This document shows, one piece after another, positions 1 through 8,743 of a stretch of 52,303 nucleotides of DNA. The DNA lies in the NCBI RefSeq assembly GCF_000312565.1, contig NZ_CALW02000067.1, positions 1 through 52,303 on the forward strand, written 5' to 3'. This DNA comes from Bartonella rattaustraliani AUST/NH4 (GTDB lineage Bacteria > Pseudomonadota > Alphaproteobacteria > Rhizobiales > Rhizobiaceae). The notes under the pieces are model-generated. The model did not search any database, had not been told where the DNA came from, and saw only the letters and a program-made list of their open reading frames with translations. The position numbers and the translations under genes were made by a program. Within the stretch, counting starts at the first letter, position 1. Each line of letters starts with the position of its first letter.

Positions 1-955
1 CTCTAGCAACGTCTATCATATAAAAACACAATAAATTCAATATGTTATGTGTATTTATTTTATACGAATCCACTTAAGAATCCACACTTTTATATGTGAT
101 TCAATTGACCATTTTTTATCAACAATTGCCATTTATAAACAAAGCATGAAAAGCAAATCACTATACAAATCTTATAACGCATGTGGGCATTCAAAAGCAG
201 TAATCATTCATAACAATTCAATAATACGTTTTAATCATAAAATCGATAGTTACTATTAGACGCAATCGTTTGAATTATCCAATCAACATAATTGCATGTG
301 TTTAAATCACATCTTAACAATTGAATTGCTTATGGCAGTAAATGCTCTTAAAAGAGATTGCACGTTTGAAACTGTTTAGTGATTAAAATGACTTTCTATT
401 GTAGTCATAAGATTATGCATGCTTTATATCTCATTTGATAAAAGCCATTGTTTGTTTGTCTTATGAGAGATTGCTTTCAAAACCAACGCTTACAAGCATA
501 AAATCAAAAGAGCGGGTTTATTGCTAATTTACACTTACCAACGCATTTACTCTTGATTGGATTGATAGAGACCTTACAAAACGTTTTGATTTATGAATAG
601 GTTTCAATTTTAGTAATGTAAGCTATCTCAACACTCAGTTTTTGAGTTAAGTGTTTTAAAGTGCTCTAAACATTTTGATCTACTCAATAGGTTTTGATTT
701 TGAGAATGTAAGTGATTTCAATTGATGCTTTCAAACATTGGAGCGTTATCAGAATAGGTTTTATCGTAAGCGCTGTATTCACAGTTTCTTTCTTCATATC
801 AAATATAACAAGAATGCTTTCATATTTAACATTTATGCTTTTTTGGATAACGTTTCATAATGACAATAAAGAGCTTGCAATATGATACGTTTTGTATATA
901 TGCGTTCATGACTCCATTGTGGATGATTTAATTTTAATCATCAGAATCGTTATTT
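1..955. other. AT-rich gene-poor stretch with a direct repeat
   Basis: I see no convincing gene here. The only sizeable reading frame (47-259) has low-complexity composition, no ribosome binding site and no recognisable domain. The stretch contains an imperfect direct repeat of about 50 bp with a period near 90 bp (roughly 581-630 and 671-720, both containing the core AATAGGTTT and an AATGTAAG block). A small hairpin lies at about 922-942 (GATGATT / AATCATC arms), just ahead of the terminator at 956-992. The stretch may be degraded phage DNA, or may encode an untranslated RNA ending at that terminator. Confidence 0.5.
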
Positions 956-992
956 GAAAGCCGCGTCATATCATGGCACGGCTTTCTTTTTT
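956..992 (+). terminator. Rho-independent terminator
   Basis: The arms GAAAGCCG (956-963) and CGGCTTTC (979-986) pair perfectly around a 15-nt loop and run into a stretch of T (986-992). No plus-strand gene lies directly upstream inside the window, so the transcript it ends is unidentified. Confidence 0.7.
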
Positions 993-1045
993 GAATGTTC
1001 TCTTGTTAAGACGTTTAAAAAATAAAAGGCGCCCCCCATGCCTCA

Positions 1046-1684
1046 TTATTTATTGTTTTTAATATCAACAATTTTACGACCTTTATAAACCTCTTGATGA
1101 TTTTTAATATAGCTTATTTTGCTTTTTTTATCGAGAATGGCAGTGCCATAGACTTTCCCCCAAACCTTAATCTTGTGGGAAATTTTCGCTCTATCATAAA
1201 CAGAACCATAAATTTCAGCCGTGCCACTCACTCGAGCATGCCCATAGACCTCACCATAAATTTTCGCACGCTTAAAAACCATGGCATGCCCATAAACTTT
1301 CCCATAGTTACAAATATATGCAAAACCTGAAACCTGCGCATCACCATAAATCCTTGCATAACTACAAACCCAAGCGTTATAAAAAATGTGAGCATTGTCA
1401 TAAACATGCGCCTCAACATCAATATGTGCATTCCCATAGACTTGCCCGCACACATGAGAATTATTGCGTACCCTTGCATTTTCAAAAACCCGAGCATGGC
1501 TATAAGCACAGGCATCATCATAAAGCCAGCAATTGCCTTCATGAGAGAGATTTTCTTCCTTTTGAATAAAGCCTCCTAGGTCGCCAGCCTTGACATTATA
1601 AAAGTCCCTTAAAGCTTTAATGCGGTGTAAAGTGACACGGTTAACAACTTTAGTTTCATCAGTGAGTTCATATTTTTTAAACAT
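1046..1684 (-). CDS. Phage-type beta-helical (hexapeptide-like repeat) protein
   Basis: The protein has about 212 residues if it starts at the MFKKYEL methionine. Upstream ATGs at 1699, 1711 and 1777 are possible, but the family normally begins at the (K)KYELTDET block, and none has a clear ribosome binding site. The N-terminus contains LHRIKALRDF and GDLGGFI, typical of a family found in many phage and prophage genomes. The rest is a run of short repeats of the pattern A-x-V-x-G/D-x-A (for example YGDAQVSG, YGEVYGHARVSG), which predicts a left-handed beta-helix. The molecular function is unknown. It is divergent from the small membrane protein starting at 1698. The reading frames opposite it are His- or Met-rich shadows of the repeat. 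Confidence 0.75.
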   Translation of the reverse strand: MFKKYELTDETKVVNRVTLHRIKALRDFYNVKAGDLGGFIQKEENLSHEGNCWLYDDACAYSHARVFENARVRNNSHVCGQVYGNAHIDVEAHVYDNAHIFYNAWVCSYARIYGDAQVSGFAYICNYGKVYGHAMVFKRAKIYGEVYGHARVSGTAEIYGSVYDRAKISHKIKVWGKVYGTAILDKKSKISYIKNHQEVYKGRKIVDIKNNK

Positions 1685-1697
1685 AAGTGTATTAGTC

Positions 1698-1985
1698 ATG
1701 AGAAAACCCATTCTATCATTCGTTAGATTATCAGTTGAAAATGAGGGTAATGGGCGCCCCCGTCGCGCCAGAGGCAAACAAAATAATCAAGAGAAAGAGC
1801 TCACAGACAAAGAGCAAGAACTCCTTCATGAGATGATCAATACGTATCAAGTTGTAAAGGTGATGTCTCGATTTATGAGGTGGCTAGCCTTTGCGCTTTT
1901 CCTATTTGTTATTGATCTATCGCGCATGTTTGATGCGTTAGAGAATATTGTATCGCACTTTAAAAAATGGCTCATCAAGAGTTAG
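1698..1985 (+). CDS. Small phage protein with one membrane segment (holin-like)
   Basis: About 95 residues from the ATG at 1698; a longer frame starting at 1620 runs antisense through the neighbouring gene and is less likely. The N-terminal half is charged and probably helical (residues about 20-50, rich in Lys, Glu and Gln). A hydrophobic segment follows (LAFALFLFVIDL, about residues 62-74), then a short basic amphipathic tail. A small cytoplasmic coil plus one membrane span directly before a phage methyltransferase resembles holin or lysis-accessory proteins, but no specific family was recognised. The last 60 bp are repeated, in decayed form, just after the methyltransferase gene (2822-2890). 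Confidence 0.5.
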   Translation: MRKPILSFVRLSVENEGNGRPRRARGKQNNQEKELTDKEQELLHEMINTYQVVKVMSRFMRWLAFALFLFVIDLSRMFDALENIVSHFKKWLIKS

Positions 1986-2011
1986 AACACACAAAAGATT
2001 TTCTTTAAAAT

Positions 2012-2848
2012 ATGACAACACAAGAATTGACACAAACATTGTTTGCGTGGATGGGTGGTAAACACTGTCTGCGTAAGAAAATTATACCGATTTTAAATAC
2101 TATTGAACATGAAACCTATGTTGAACCGTTTTTAGGCTCTGGTGTTATTTTCCTGAATAAAAGACCAGTCAAATATTCGGTGATTAATGATTTGAATGGA
2201 GAAATTACCAATCTGTTTCAATGTGTTCAAAACCATTTTGATGATTTATCCAAACGACTTGAGTGGTTTGTTTGTTCAAGAGAGTTGTTTTTTGATTTTG
2301 CAGCGACTTCCCCAGAACACCTTTCCAAAGTTGAAAGAGCGGCACGTTTTTTGTTTCTGCAACGTTGTATTCTCTATGGAAAAAACCGGTATGTCTGTTT
2401 TAACTTTGGAAGAAAGAGACCGGCTGCGTTTAATCCCGATAAGCTGCTCTCAAGGATGAGACGTGTTAGACAAAAGCTAATTGATACGGTTATCTTAAAT
2501 TTGTCGTGGGAACGTGTTATGGAGCAATTTGACGCGCCGGATAGCCTATTTTACTTAGACCCGCCTTATTTTATAAAGAACAAGTATTATAGTGCGGGTG
2601 ATTTTGTTGAAGAGGATTTTGTCCATATAGCAAAAGTTCTCAATGGGCTGCAAGGCAAGTTTGTTTTAAGCCTGAATGATTGTGATGCGGTGCGAGACAT
2701 CTTTAAGGATTTTGACTTTTTAGAAGTTGAGACAGTTTGGATGGCAGGTATGGCAAAAAAAGCTCCTCGAAAAGAGCTGTTAATTCACAATAGTCTTTGT
2801 GATTCTAATAGTTTTGACTTATTTAGCCGCGTATGCTTGGCGCGTTAG
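2012..2848 (+). CDS. D12-class DNA adenine N6-methyltransferase (phage Dam)
   Basis: A 278-residue protein that should methylate adenine in DNA using S-adenosylmethionine. The N-terminal WMGGKHCLRKKI block, the SAM-binding motif EPFLGSG (about residues 38-44) and the catalytic DPPY motif (about 182-185) are all present in the order expected for the D12/Dam class. The length is normal for the family. It follows the holin-like gene by 26 bp and is probably part of the same prophage remnant. The last residues look atypical: the stop codon lies inside a sequence that repeats the 3' end of the upstream gene, so the C-terminus may have been reshaped by recombination. Its target site cannot be read from the sequence. 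Confidence 0.85.
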   Translation: MTTQELTQTLFAWMGGKHCLRKKIIPILNTIEHETYVEPFLGSGVIFLNKRPVKYSVINDLNGEITNLFQCVQNHFDDLSKRLEWFVCSRELFFDFAATSPEHLSKVERAARFLFLQRCILYGKNRYVCFNFGRKRPAAFNPDKLLSRMRRVRQKLIDTVILNLSWERVMEQFDAPDSLFYLDPPYFIKNKYYSAGDFVEEDFVHIAKVLNGLQGKFVLSLNDCDAVRDIFKDFDFLEVETVWMAGMAKKAPRKELLIHNSLCDSNSFDLFSRVCLAR

Positions 2849-2890
2849 AGAATGTTTTTTGCACTTAAAAATGTGGGTCAGTAAGAGCTA
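2822..2890 (+). repeat. Decayed second copy of the 3' end of the holin-like gene
   Basis: Positions 2822-2890 match 1915-1985 with substitutions and small indels. They share the 12-mer GCGTTAGAGAAT (1935-1946 and 2842-2853), a GCACTT block and the ending AAGAG(T/C)TAG. The second copy is frameshifted and not translated in the original frame. The two copies bracket the methyltransferase gene. Confidence 0.65.
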
Positions 2891-3054
2891 GGGTCTATGA
2901 TTCTTTTCCTCTAAAACGAGTAGCCAAAATGTGGTTACGGAGTACAGTATTTAGAATCCTATTCCCGTGCTAATATTCATATATCCCGTACCTTTAAAAA
3001 AGATATAAGAATCAATGTGTTATAGTAGTCATAAAACGACATATTATCCTTCAG

Positions 3055-3303
3055 ATGGATAAGATTGAAAGTTTGGGCATTAGCGTCAATGATTTGATTA
3101 CAATGTTACGGATTAAAGGTTGTAGTTTACATGAAGCTGCTTTTGTCCATTTAGAAACCAAGGGTGATTGTTCTGTTGTTAAAAAGGAGGAAGGTAAGAA
3201 GTCTGTCATTTTAGTACAAAATGGTGAAGTTTTCGATAATGGTCTCAGAGAGATTGGTAAATCAAAGACATGGCTTCAAGCAGAATTGAAAAAAAACATG
3301 TGA
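3055..3303 (+). pseudogene. C-terminal remnant of a DUF421 / YetF-type membrane protein
   Basis: The 82-residue frame matches the soluble C-terminal domain of DUF421 proteins: a (L)GISVNDLITMLRIKG block followed by an AAFVHLETKGDCSVVKK strand and a QNGEVFDNGLREIGKSK motif. The family normally has three N-terminal membrane helices and about 150-230 residues; these are missing and the sequence upstream (2890-3054) does not encode them in any frame. The similarity also extends a little upstream of the ATG. It is most likely a gene fragment, although a short translated product cannot be ruled out. Confidence 0.6.
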
Positions 3304-3365
3304 AGATCAATAACTTATTTGCAGCAGAATGGTGTGAGTATACAGACAAAAATAATAAATCTGAT

Positions 3366-3390
3366 AAGGGATTATTTCTTGTCCCTTTTT
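3366..3390 (+). terminator. Short Rho-independent terminator
   Basis: AAGGGA (3366-3371) pairs with TCCCTT (3382-3387) around a 10-nt loop, followed by T residues to 3390. It lies just after the DUF421 remnant and separates the phage-derived segment from the ABC exporter gene. Confidence 0.5.
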
Positions 3391-3518
3391 AAAAAACAGT
3401 CTAACTTCAGAGAATAGTATGTGTTGTTTATAGTGAGTATATTAAAAAGAAATATAATCTATAAGCAACGAGATGGGTGCAATGCTTATCCAGTGGACGA
3501 TGAAGAAGTAAGGGCTTT

Positions 3519-5402
3519 ATGAAACAGAATAAAAGAATAAAAACTGTATCGTCAGATACAGGGCAGACTTTGCGCACAATTTATAATTTATGGACTTATA
3601 TGTGGCCGGCAGAGCGGCATGATCTCAAAATGCGGGTTATATGGGCGATCTTTTATCTTGTTTTAGCCAAGTTCGTTCTCATATTGGTACCTTATTTCTT
3701 TAAATATGCTATCGATGCACTTGATGTAAGTTTTAAGTTCTCTCAGGGGGGATCATCTGGTTATGTGATTCCTATCATGCTTGTTTTAGCCTATAATGTT
3801 GCACGTATTGTTCAAGCTGCATTAAATCAGTTACGCGACTCTTTGTTCGCGACCGTTGGTCAACATGCTATTCGTCAGTTAGCGCATAAGACCTTTGTGC
3901 ATATTCATGGGTTGTCTTTGCGATTTCATTTGGAAAAGCGAACGGGTGGGCTTTCTCGTGTCATTGAGCGTGGGACAAAAGGAATTGAAGCGATTGTACG
4001 GTTTTCTATTCTCAACACGCTCCCCACAGTTTTAGAGTTTATTTTGACAGCACTTGTATTCTGTATAAATTATGGAGGGCATTATGTGCTCATAGTTGTG
4101 ATAACGGTTGGTTTATATACTTGGTTCACAATTAAGGCAAGTGATTGGCGTATTCGCATTCGGCAAGAAATGAATACAGCAGATACCGAGGCCAATACGC
4201 GTGCTGTTGATTCTCTTTTGAATTTTGAAACGGTTAAATATTTTTGTAATGAAGATCTGGAAGCACGCCGATTTGATTCTTCAATGGCCAATTATGAAAA
4301 GGCAGCAACAAAAATTTGGACATCATTAAGTTGGCTTAATTTTGGTCAGGCTCTTATTTTTGGTCTTGGAATGACTATTCTTATGTTGATGTCAGCTTAC
4401 GAAATTTCTCATGGGACACAAACTTTAGGAGATTTTGTTTTTATTAATGCGCTTTTGATACAGCTTTCTATTCCCCTGAATTTTATTGGTTCAATTTATC
4501 GTGATGTTCGGCAAGGTTTAACGGATATTGAAGCCATGTTTGATCTTTTAGATGCTAAACAGGAGATCATTGATAAGCCAGATGCAAAGCCACTGGTTGT
4601 GAAAAGGGGTACTATTCGGTTTAATCAGGTAAAGTTTTCCTATGATTCGGATCGTCAAATTCTTAAAGAGATTGATTTTGAGGTACCAGGAGGAAAAACA
4701 GTTGCGATTGTCGGTCCATCAGGAGCAGGGAAATCGACTATTTCTCGATTACTTTTTCGTTTTTACGATGTTAATGCGGGTTCCATCACAATTGACGGGC
4801 AAGATATCCGCGATATAACACAAGAAAGTTTACGTGAAGCGATCGGCATGGTTCCACAGGACACTGTGCTCTTTAATGATACAATTGCGTATAACATTTG
4901 CTACGGACGTCCAAGTGCTACGGATGAAGAGATGCGTAAAGCTGCTGAAATGGCACAAATATCAAAATTTATTGAAATTCTTCCAGAAGGTTTTCAGTCT
5001 ATGGTTGGTGAACGTGGACTTAAATTATCAGGGGGCGAAAAACAACGTGTAGCTATTGCACGGACATTATTAAAAGCGCCTCCACTTCTTATTTTGGATG
5101 AAGCAACCGCAGCTCTTGATACGGCAACAGAACAGGAAATTCAACAAGCATTGGATATTGTCAGCCGTGGACGTACAACATTGATAATTGCGCATCGTCT
5201 TTCTACTGTGATAAACGCTGATGAGATTTTGGTTCTCAAAAATGGTCGTATTATTGAAAACGGAACGCATGCAGAACTTTTACGTAAAAAAGGTTTATAT
5301 GCTTCAATGTGGAATAAGCAGCTTGAAGCATCACAAGTTGAGGAAAAGTTACGTAAAATGCGTGAAGAAGATGAGATAGGCGTTGTGAATCGTAAAAAAT
5401 AA
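3519..5402 (+). CDS. Atm1/HMT-type ABC exporter, membrane and ATPase fused
   Basis: A 627-residue half-transporter: six predicted membrane helices in residues about 40-330, then an ATP-binding domain. Walker [10 protein letters not shown] is near residue 399, the Q-loop in MVPQDT near 445, the signature LSGGEKQR near 503, Walker B LLILDEA near 524 and the switch His in IIAHR near 556. The membrane domain has the NFETVKYFCNE block that marks the Atm1 (mitochondrial ABCB7) branch. Family members export glutathione-linked sulfur or metal-glutathione conjugates from the cytosol and work as homodimers. The start is supported by an AAGG box 8-10 nt upstream. It precedes psd-pssA in the same direction, an order also seen in related genera, with 114 bp between. 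Confidence 0.92.
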   Translation: MKQNKRIKTVSSDTGQTLRTIYNLWTYMWPAERHDLKMRVIWAIFYLVLAKFVLILVPYFFKYAIDALDVSFKFSQGGSSGYVIPIMLVLAYNVARIVQAALNQLRDSLFATVGQHAIRQLAHKTFVHIHGLSLRFHLEKRTGGLSRVIERGTKGIEAIVRFSILNTLPTVLEFILTALVFCINYGGHYVLIVVITVGLYTWFTIKASDWRIRIRQEMNTADTEANTRAVDSLLNFETVKYFCNEDLEARRFDSSMANYEKAATKIWTSLSWLNFGQALIFGLGMTILMLMSAYEISHGTQTLGDFVFINALLIQLSIPLNFIGSIYRDVRQGLTDIEAMFDLLDAKQEIIDKPDAKPLVVKRGTIRFNQVKFSYDSDRQILKEIDFEVPGGKTVAIVGPSGAGKSTISRLLFRFYDVNAGSITIDGQDIRDITQESLREAIGMVPQDTVLFNDTIAYNICYGRPSATDEEMRKAAEMAQISKFIEILPEGFQSMVGERGLKLSGGEKQRVAIARTLLKAPPLLILDEATAALDTATEQEIQQALDIVSRGRTTLIIAHRLSTVINADEILVLKNGRIIENGTHAELLRKKGLYASMWNKQLEASQVEEKLRKMREEDEIGVVNRKK

Positions 5403-5516
5403 GCTGTGTAAATATAGCTTATAACTTTATATGGAGTGATTGATTACAAAAAATGACAAGGAGGAACAAAAAGATTTATTACTTGTTTTAAGTTTATACT
5501 ATAAATAGGAAATTAT

Positions 5517-6215
5517 ATGAGTATTTTACAATCTATCCATAATAGTTTTGCACCAATTCATAAAGAGGGATACCCTTTTATTTTAGCGTTTTTTATCATT
5601 TCGCTTGTTCTTGGTTGGGTATGGAGTCCCTTGTTTTGGTGTGGTCTTGTTTTCACAGCGTGGTGTATATATTTTTTCCGCGATCCAGATCGTGTCGTCC
5701 CTGTTAACGCAAATTGGGTTATATCTCCTGCTGATGGGCGTATTTCATTTGCTGAACCGTGTATTCCGCCTGAAGAATTGGGGTTGGGTACAAAAGAGAT
5801 GATTCGTATTTCCATATTTATGGATGTGTTTTCATGCCACATTAACCGTATTCCGGTTAGTGGTACGGTAGAGTCTATCGTTTATCGTCCAGGACATTTT
5901 AGCAATGCGGAGTTTGATAAAGCTAGCCAGTTTAATGAGCGTAATGGGATGGTGATTGAAAGCAAACATGGTAAGATTGGTGTCGTCCAGATAGCAGGAA
6001 TAATGGCTCGGAGAATTGTTTGTTGGTCAAAAGAAAATGATTCCGTGATTACGGGGCAACGTTTTGGCTTGATTCGTTTTGGTTCTCGACTTGATCTTTA
6101 TATACCACTTGAAATGAAGTTGCGTGTTGCAGTTGGTCAGATAGCGGTTGCGGGGGAAACAGTTTTGGGGTCGTTTGACGATGAGAGTGCCACAACTGAT
6201 TTCAGATTCGATTAG
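5517..6215 (+). CDS. psd: Phosphatidylserine decarboxylase proenzyme
   Basis: A 232-residue enzyme that decarboxylates phosphatidylserine to phosphatidylethanolamine at the inner membrane. Two N-terminal hydrophobic segments (about residues 22-52) anchor it. It belongs to the short form common in alphaproteobacteria. The self-cleavage site is the Gly-Ser in [11 protein letters not shown] (near residues 190-192); the Ser becomes the pyruvoyl cofactor of the alpha subunit. Other family blocks seen are SPADGRI and [13 protein letters not shown]. An AGGA box precedes the ATG. The next gene, pssA, starts 8 bp after the stop, so substrate synthesis and use are encoded together. Confidence 0.95.
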   Translation: MSILQSIHNSFAPIHKEGYPFILAFFIISLVLGWVWSPLFWCGLVFTAWCIYFFRDPDRVVPVNANWVISPADGRISFAEPCIPPEELGLGTKEMIRISIFMDVFSCHINRIPVSGTVESIVYRPGHFSNAEFDKASQFNERNGMVIESKHGKIGVVQIAGIMARRIVCWSKENDSVITGQRFGLIRFGSRLDLYIPLEMKLRVAVGQIAVAGETVLGSFDDESATTDFRFD

Positions 6216-6223
6216 GATGAACA

Positions 6224-7063
6224 ATGAAAAATTTTTCGCTATTTTCTCCCTTTAGTCCTGAAGGACAGCATGATGATAGTGCAAATCGATGGCGTTCACC
6301 TACACCGATGCGGTATGTTATCCCCAATATTATCACTGTTTTGGCGATTTGCGCGGGGATGAGCAGTATTCGCTTGGCTTTTGAGCACCGTTATGAGGCT
6401 GCTATTTTAATGGTTCTTTTAGCGGCAGTTCTCGATGGAGTTGATGGCCGTATTGCACGTTTGATGGATGGGAGTTCATCTTTTGGGGCACAGATGGATT
6501 CTCTTGCTGATATGGTTAATTTTGGGGTTGCACCTGCACTTATTGTTTACTCTTTTATTTTGACGGAAGTGCGTCAAGTTGGTTGGGTAGCAGCACTTGT
6601 CTATTGTATCGCTTGTTGTTTGCGATTAGCACGTTTTAATATCATGTTGGATAATGCAGCTATACCAAAATGGAAGGGGAGTTATTTTGTTGGGGTTCCT
6701 GCTCCGGCGGGGGCATTGTTGCTTTTATTGCCCGTGTATCTAGGTGCTCTTGGTTTAGTGCCAAATTGGGGGGGGGCGTTATTTTTTAGTCTTTATACTG
6801 TCATTATTGCTTTTCTTTTGGTGAGCCGTCTCCCCGTATGGAATGCAAAAACAATAGATCAAAATTTGAGGCGTGATATCGTTGTACCGTGTATATTAGG
6901 GGTTGTTATTTACGTAGGTTTTCTCGCAACTTACACATGGCATACTTTATTAATCACAGCTATTGGTTATATGATTTTTCTCCCCTGTAGTTTTTTAGCT
7001 TATCGTAAACGCGCTGTTTTGGAAGAAAAAAAAGCTCAGACTAAAGCTCTTCAAAAAACATAG
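6224..7063 (+). CDS. pssA: CDP-diacylglycerol-serine O-phosphatidyltransferase
   Basis: A 279-residue integral membrane enzyme that joins CDP-diacylglycerol and serine to give phosphatidylserine, the substrate of Psd encoded just upstream. The CDP-alcohol phosphotransferase signature D-G-x2-A-R-x8-G-x3-D-x3-D is intact (DGVDGRIARLMDG followed by GAQMDSLADMV, residues about 69-92). About seven to eight hydrophobic helices follow. The sequence AGGATGAACAATG gives a ribosome binding site overlapping the end of psd, so the two are almost certainly cotranslated. The C-terminal tail is Lys-rich and cytosolic. Confidence 0.95.
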   Translation: MKNFSLFSPFSPEGQHDDSANRWRSPTPMRYVIPNIITVLAICAGMSSIRLAFEHRYEAAILMVLLAAVLDGVDGRIARLMDGSSSFGAQMDSLADMVNFGVAPALIVYSFILTEVRQVGWVAALVYCIACCLRLARFNIMLDNAAIPKWKGSYFVGVPAPAGALLLLLPVYLGALGLVPNWGGALFFSLYTVIIAFLLVSRLPVWNAKTIDQNLRRDIVVPCILGVVIYVGFLATYTWHTLLITAIGYMIFLPCSFLAYRKRAVLEEKKAQTKALQKT

Positions 7064-7225
7064 GGATTGATATATTATCTTTTAGGATAAGGAAGAAGAA
7101 GAGGAATTCAAGTTTACCATCTTTCTTTCTCAATAATGAATAGGAAAATGCTTCTCACGAAGGATATTTTTTCTAATAGAGCAAATGTGTTATGTTAAAA
7201 TTTTGGACTTTATAACTCATTGGTT

Positions 7226-7870
7226 TTATCGTGTTTTTTTGAGGTTTATCCCAGATTTTTGCAGTTTTTTGATTGCTTCAATGACGAGCCTTGTTCTATC
7301 TACTGTCTTTGTGTAAAGTGATGCCGTTGTATCATCTATTCAACTAAAGCACGCTTTCATTTGGATTACTTATTGCTCCTGCGTTGGCAGCACGTGTGGC
7401 AGCTCTTTTTCGAACACCGTGAGTAGATTTTTAAGACCAGCATCACGACAGGTTTTATAGAACAAAAATCCAAAGCTCTCTTTTATGAAAGGATTTCCTT
7501 TTTCGGCCACATATAAAAAAGTATTGAGACTGGTTTTTCCACGTTCCAGATTTTGTATAAGCACTGGTAAAAGTGGTAAATAGACTTCTGTTTTAAAGAG
7601 ACTCTTTTCTGTTGTTAGAAATAAGATACCCGAACATCTTTCTAACCGATACGAATTGTATCACCACGACACAAGCCTGCATAAAGCAAAACGCCATACT
7701 CTACGCGTTTGAAGGTATGTTTTACCCAACATTTGTAGTGATCCTCTATGTCTTTTTCCGTCCAGGTTATAAATCCGTCTTTGTTTTGTGATACAGGCTT
7801 TTTAACACCAATCATTGGATCATCTTCAACATAATTCATGTCGAGTGTCCATTTTAAAGAGACAACTTAT
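7226..7870 (-). pseudogene. Phage-type tyrosine recombinase (integrase), frameshifted
   Basis: The catalytic half of an integrase can be traced on the minus strand through several frames. First comes a block with DDPMIGVKKP, NKDGFITWTEKDIE and LLYAGLCRGDTIRIG (7642-7839), where the first catalytic Arg is expected. Next is FIKESFGFLFYKTCRDAGLKN (7430-7500). A frameshift then gives THGVRKRAATRAANAGA, the H-x-x-R box (about 7380-7425). A last frame contains DDTTASLYTKTVDRTRLV with the nucleophile Tyr (about 7290-7345) and stops at 7226. Upstream, SLKWTLDMNYVE extends the match to about 7870. At least two frame changes and internal stops make it non-functional. Confidence 0.8.
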
Positions 7871-7969
7871 TACTCCCATAAAGTTTTTTGCAGCTCTGGT
7901 ATATCCAGCTGTGCATTTACGGCGTGCTGTAGCATTTTGGGGGTAACTTCCGAGCAGATGCAACGCATT

Positions 7970-8290
7970 GATTATTAATGGTTTTTATCGTTTCTTACCT
8001 TGAATCACAACTCCGAATATTGTAAGATTTTCTCATCTCAAACTATTTTATGTTGAATCAATTTTATTCACTTGGTTTTACACCATAAGCGGGACTGGCA
8101 CGTGGATAAAAATGAGTGAGGAAAGGAGGAAAAATACCTCTCATGAACTGTCTTAATGCAAGGGCTATCGCAACACCCATGCGCTGGTAAAGTGAGTGAT
8201 GGTACCGATTTGACCCTTTATAAGCGTGAAGATGGTAGCGTTCAATAGAGTTATTGTTATGCAATTCATCCACACCGCCACAAAACGGGC
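7970..8290 (+). repeat. Dispersed repeat, copy A
   Basis: This non-coding stretch matches 45262-45595 (copy C) and 50215-50470 (copy D) in the same orientation, and 41805-42030 (copy B) in reverse. Shared landmarks in order are the AATATTGTA block, the GAATCAATTTT block, ACACCATAAGCGGG, GGAAAGGAGG and GCAAGGGCTATCGCAA. A minus-strand reading frame over 8064-8309 is not preserved in the other copies, so I do not call it a gene. In copies A and C the repeat runs straight into the N-terminal part of a P4-type integrase remnant. Confidence 0.75.
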
Positions 8291-8577
8291 TTAGGGGCTT
8301 CTCAGACATGTCTCTTTAAAACAAGCCTGTGAATGTGCAATGTGGGTGGTGTTCTGTTTTACATGAAGGTTATGACCCCATTAAAGAACGTGAAAAACAA
8401 AAATGCGAAGCAACACGTAATTTTCATCTCAAAGATATTGCTGTGGATGCTTTTGAAAGCCGTAAAGCCGAATTAAAAGGAGATGGTAAGGATGGACATT
8501 GGTTTTTACCTTTGCGTCTTTATATTCTTCCTAAATTAGGCTGTCTTCCTATTAGACACCTCACAATTTTTATTTAA
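8285..8577 (+). pseudogene. N-terminal remnant of a P4-type integrase
   Basis: The frame reads WCSVLHEGYDPIKEREKQK, then LKDIAVDAFESRKAELKGDG and FLPLRLYILPKLGCLPI. These are the arm-binding/core-binding region of integrases of the P4 (DUF4102) group. The preceding bases still encode a SLKQA-like block in another frame (8310-8330). Translation stops after 8577 and the catalytic domain is missing. A homologous but differently truncated remnant lies at 45595-46175. Confidence 0.75.
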
Positions 8578-8743
8578 TTGTCTCTGGTAGCGAGTTCCTT
8601 TTGATAATTTACTCCAGTGAACGCTTTGATAGCATTTATAGATGAGCTCTTGGAGCGAGCCACTCTTTACATAATTTCTCTTGCTTGGTATGGGCTGATT
8701 ATTCTTTAAAATGGTAAATGCTTCTTATAAATTAATAATCGCT

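Noticed and set aside
47-259. 70-codon plus-strand frame at the left end
   Set aside because: AT-driven composition, no ribosome binding site, no recognisable domain.
1228-1569. Met-rich and His-rich reading frames overlapping the beta-helical phage gene
   Set aside because: They are by-products of the repeat periodicity of the real minus-strand gene, read in other frames and on the other strand.
1046-1684. Possible CRISPR or tandem DNA repeat
   Set aside because: The regularity is at protein level (about 6-residue turns); DNA units are not identical and there are no spacers.
8064-8309. 81-codon minus-strand frame
   Set aside because: Lies in dispersed repeat copy A; the frame is not kept in copies B, C or D.
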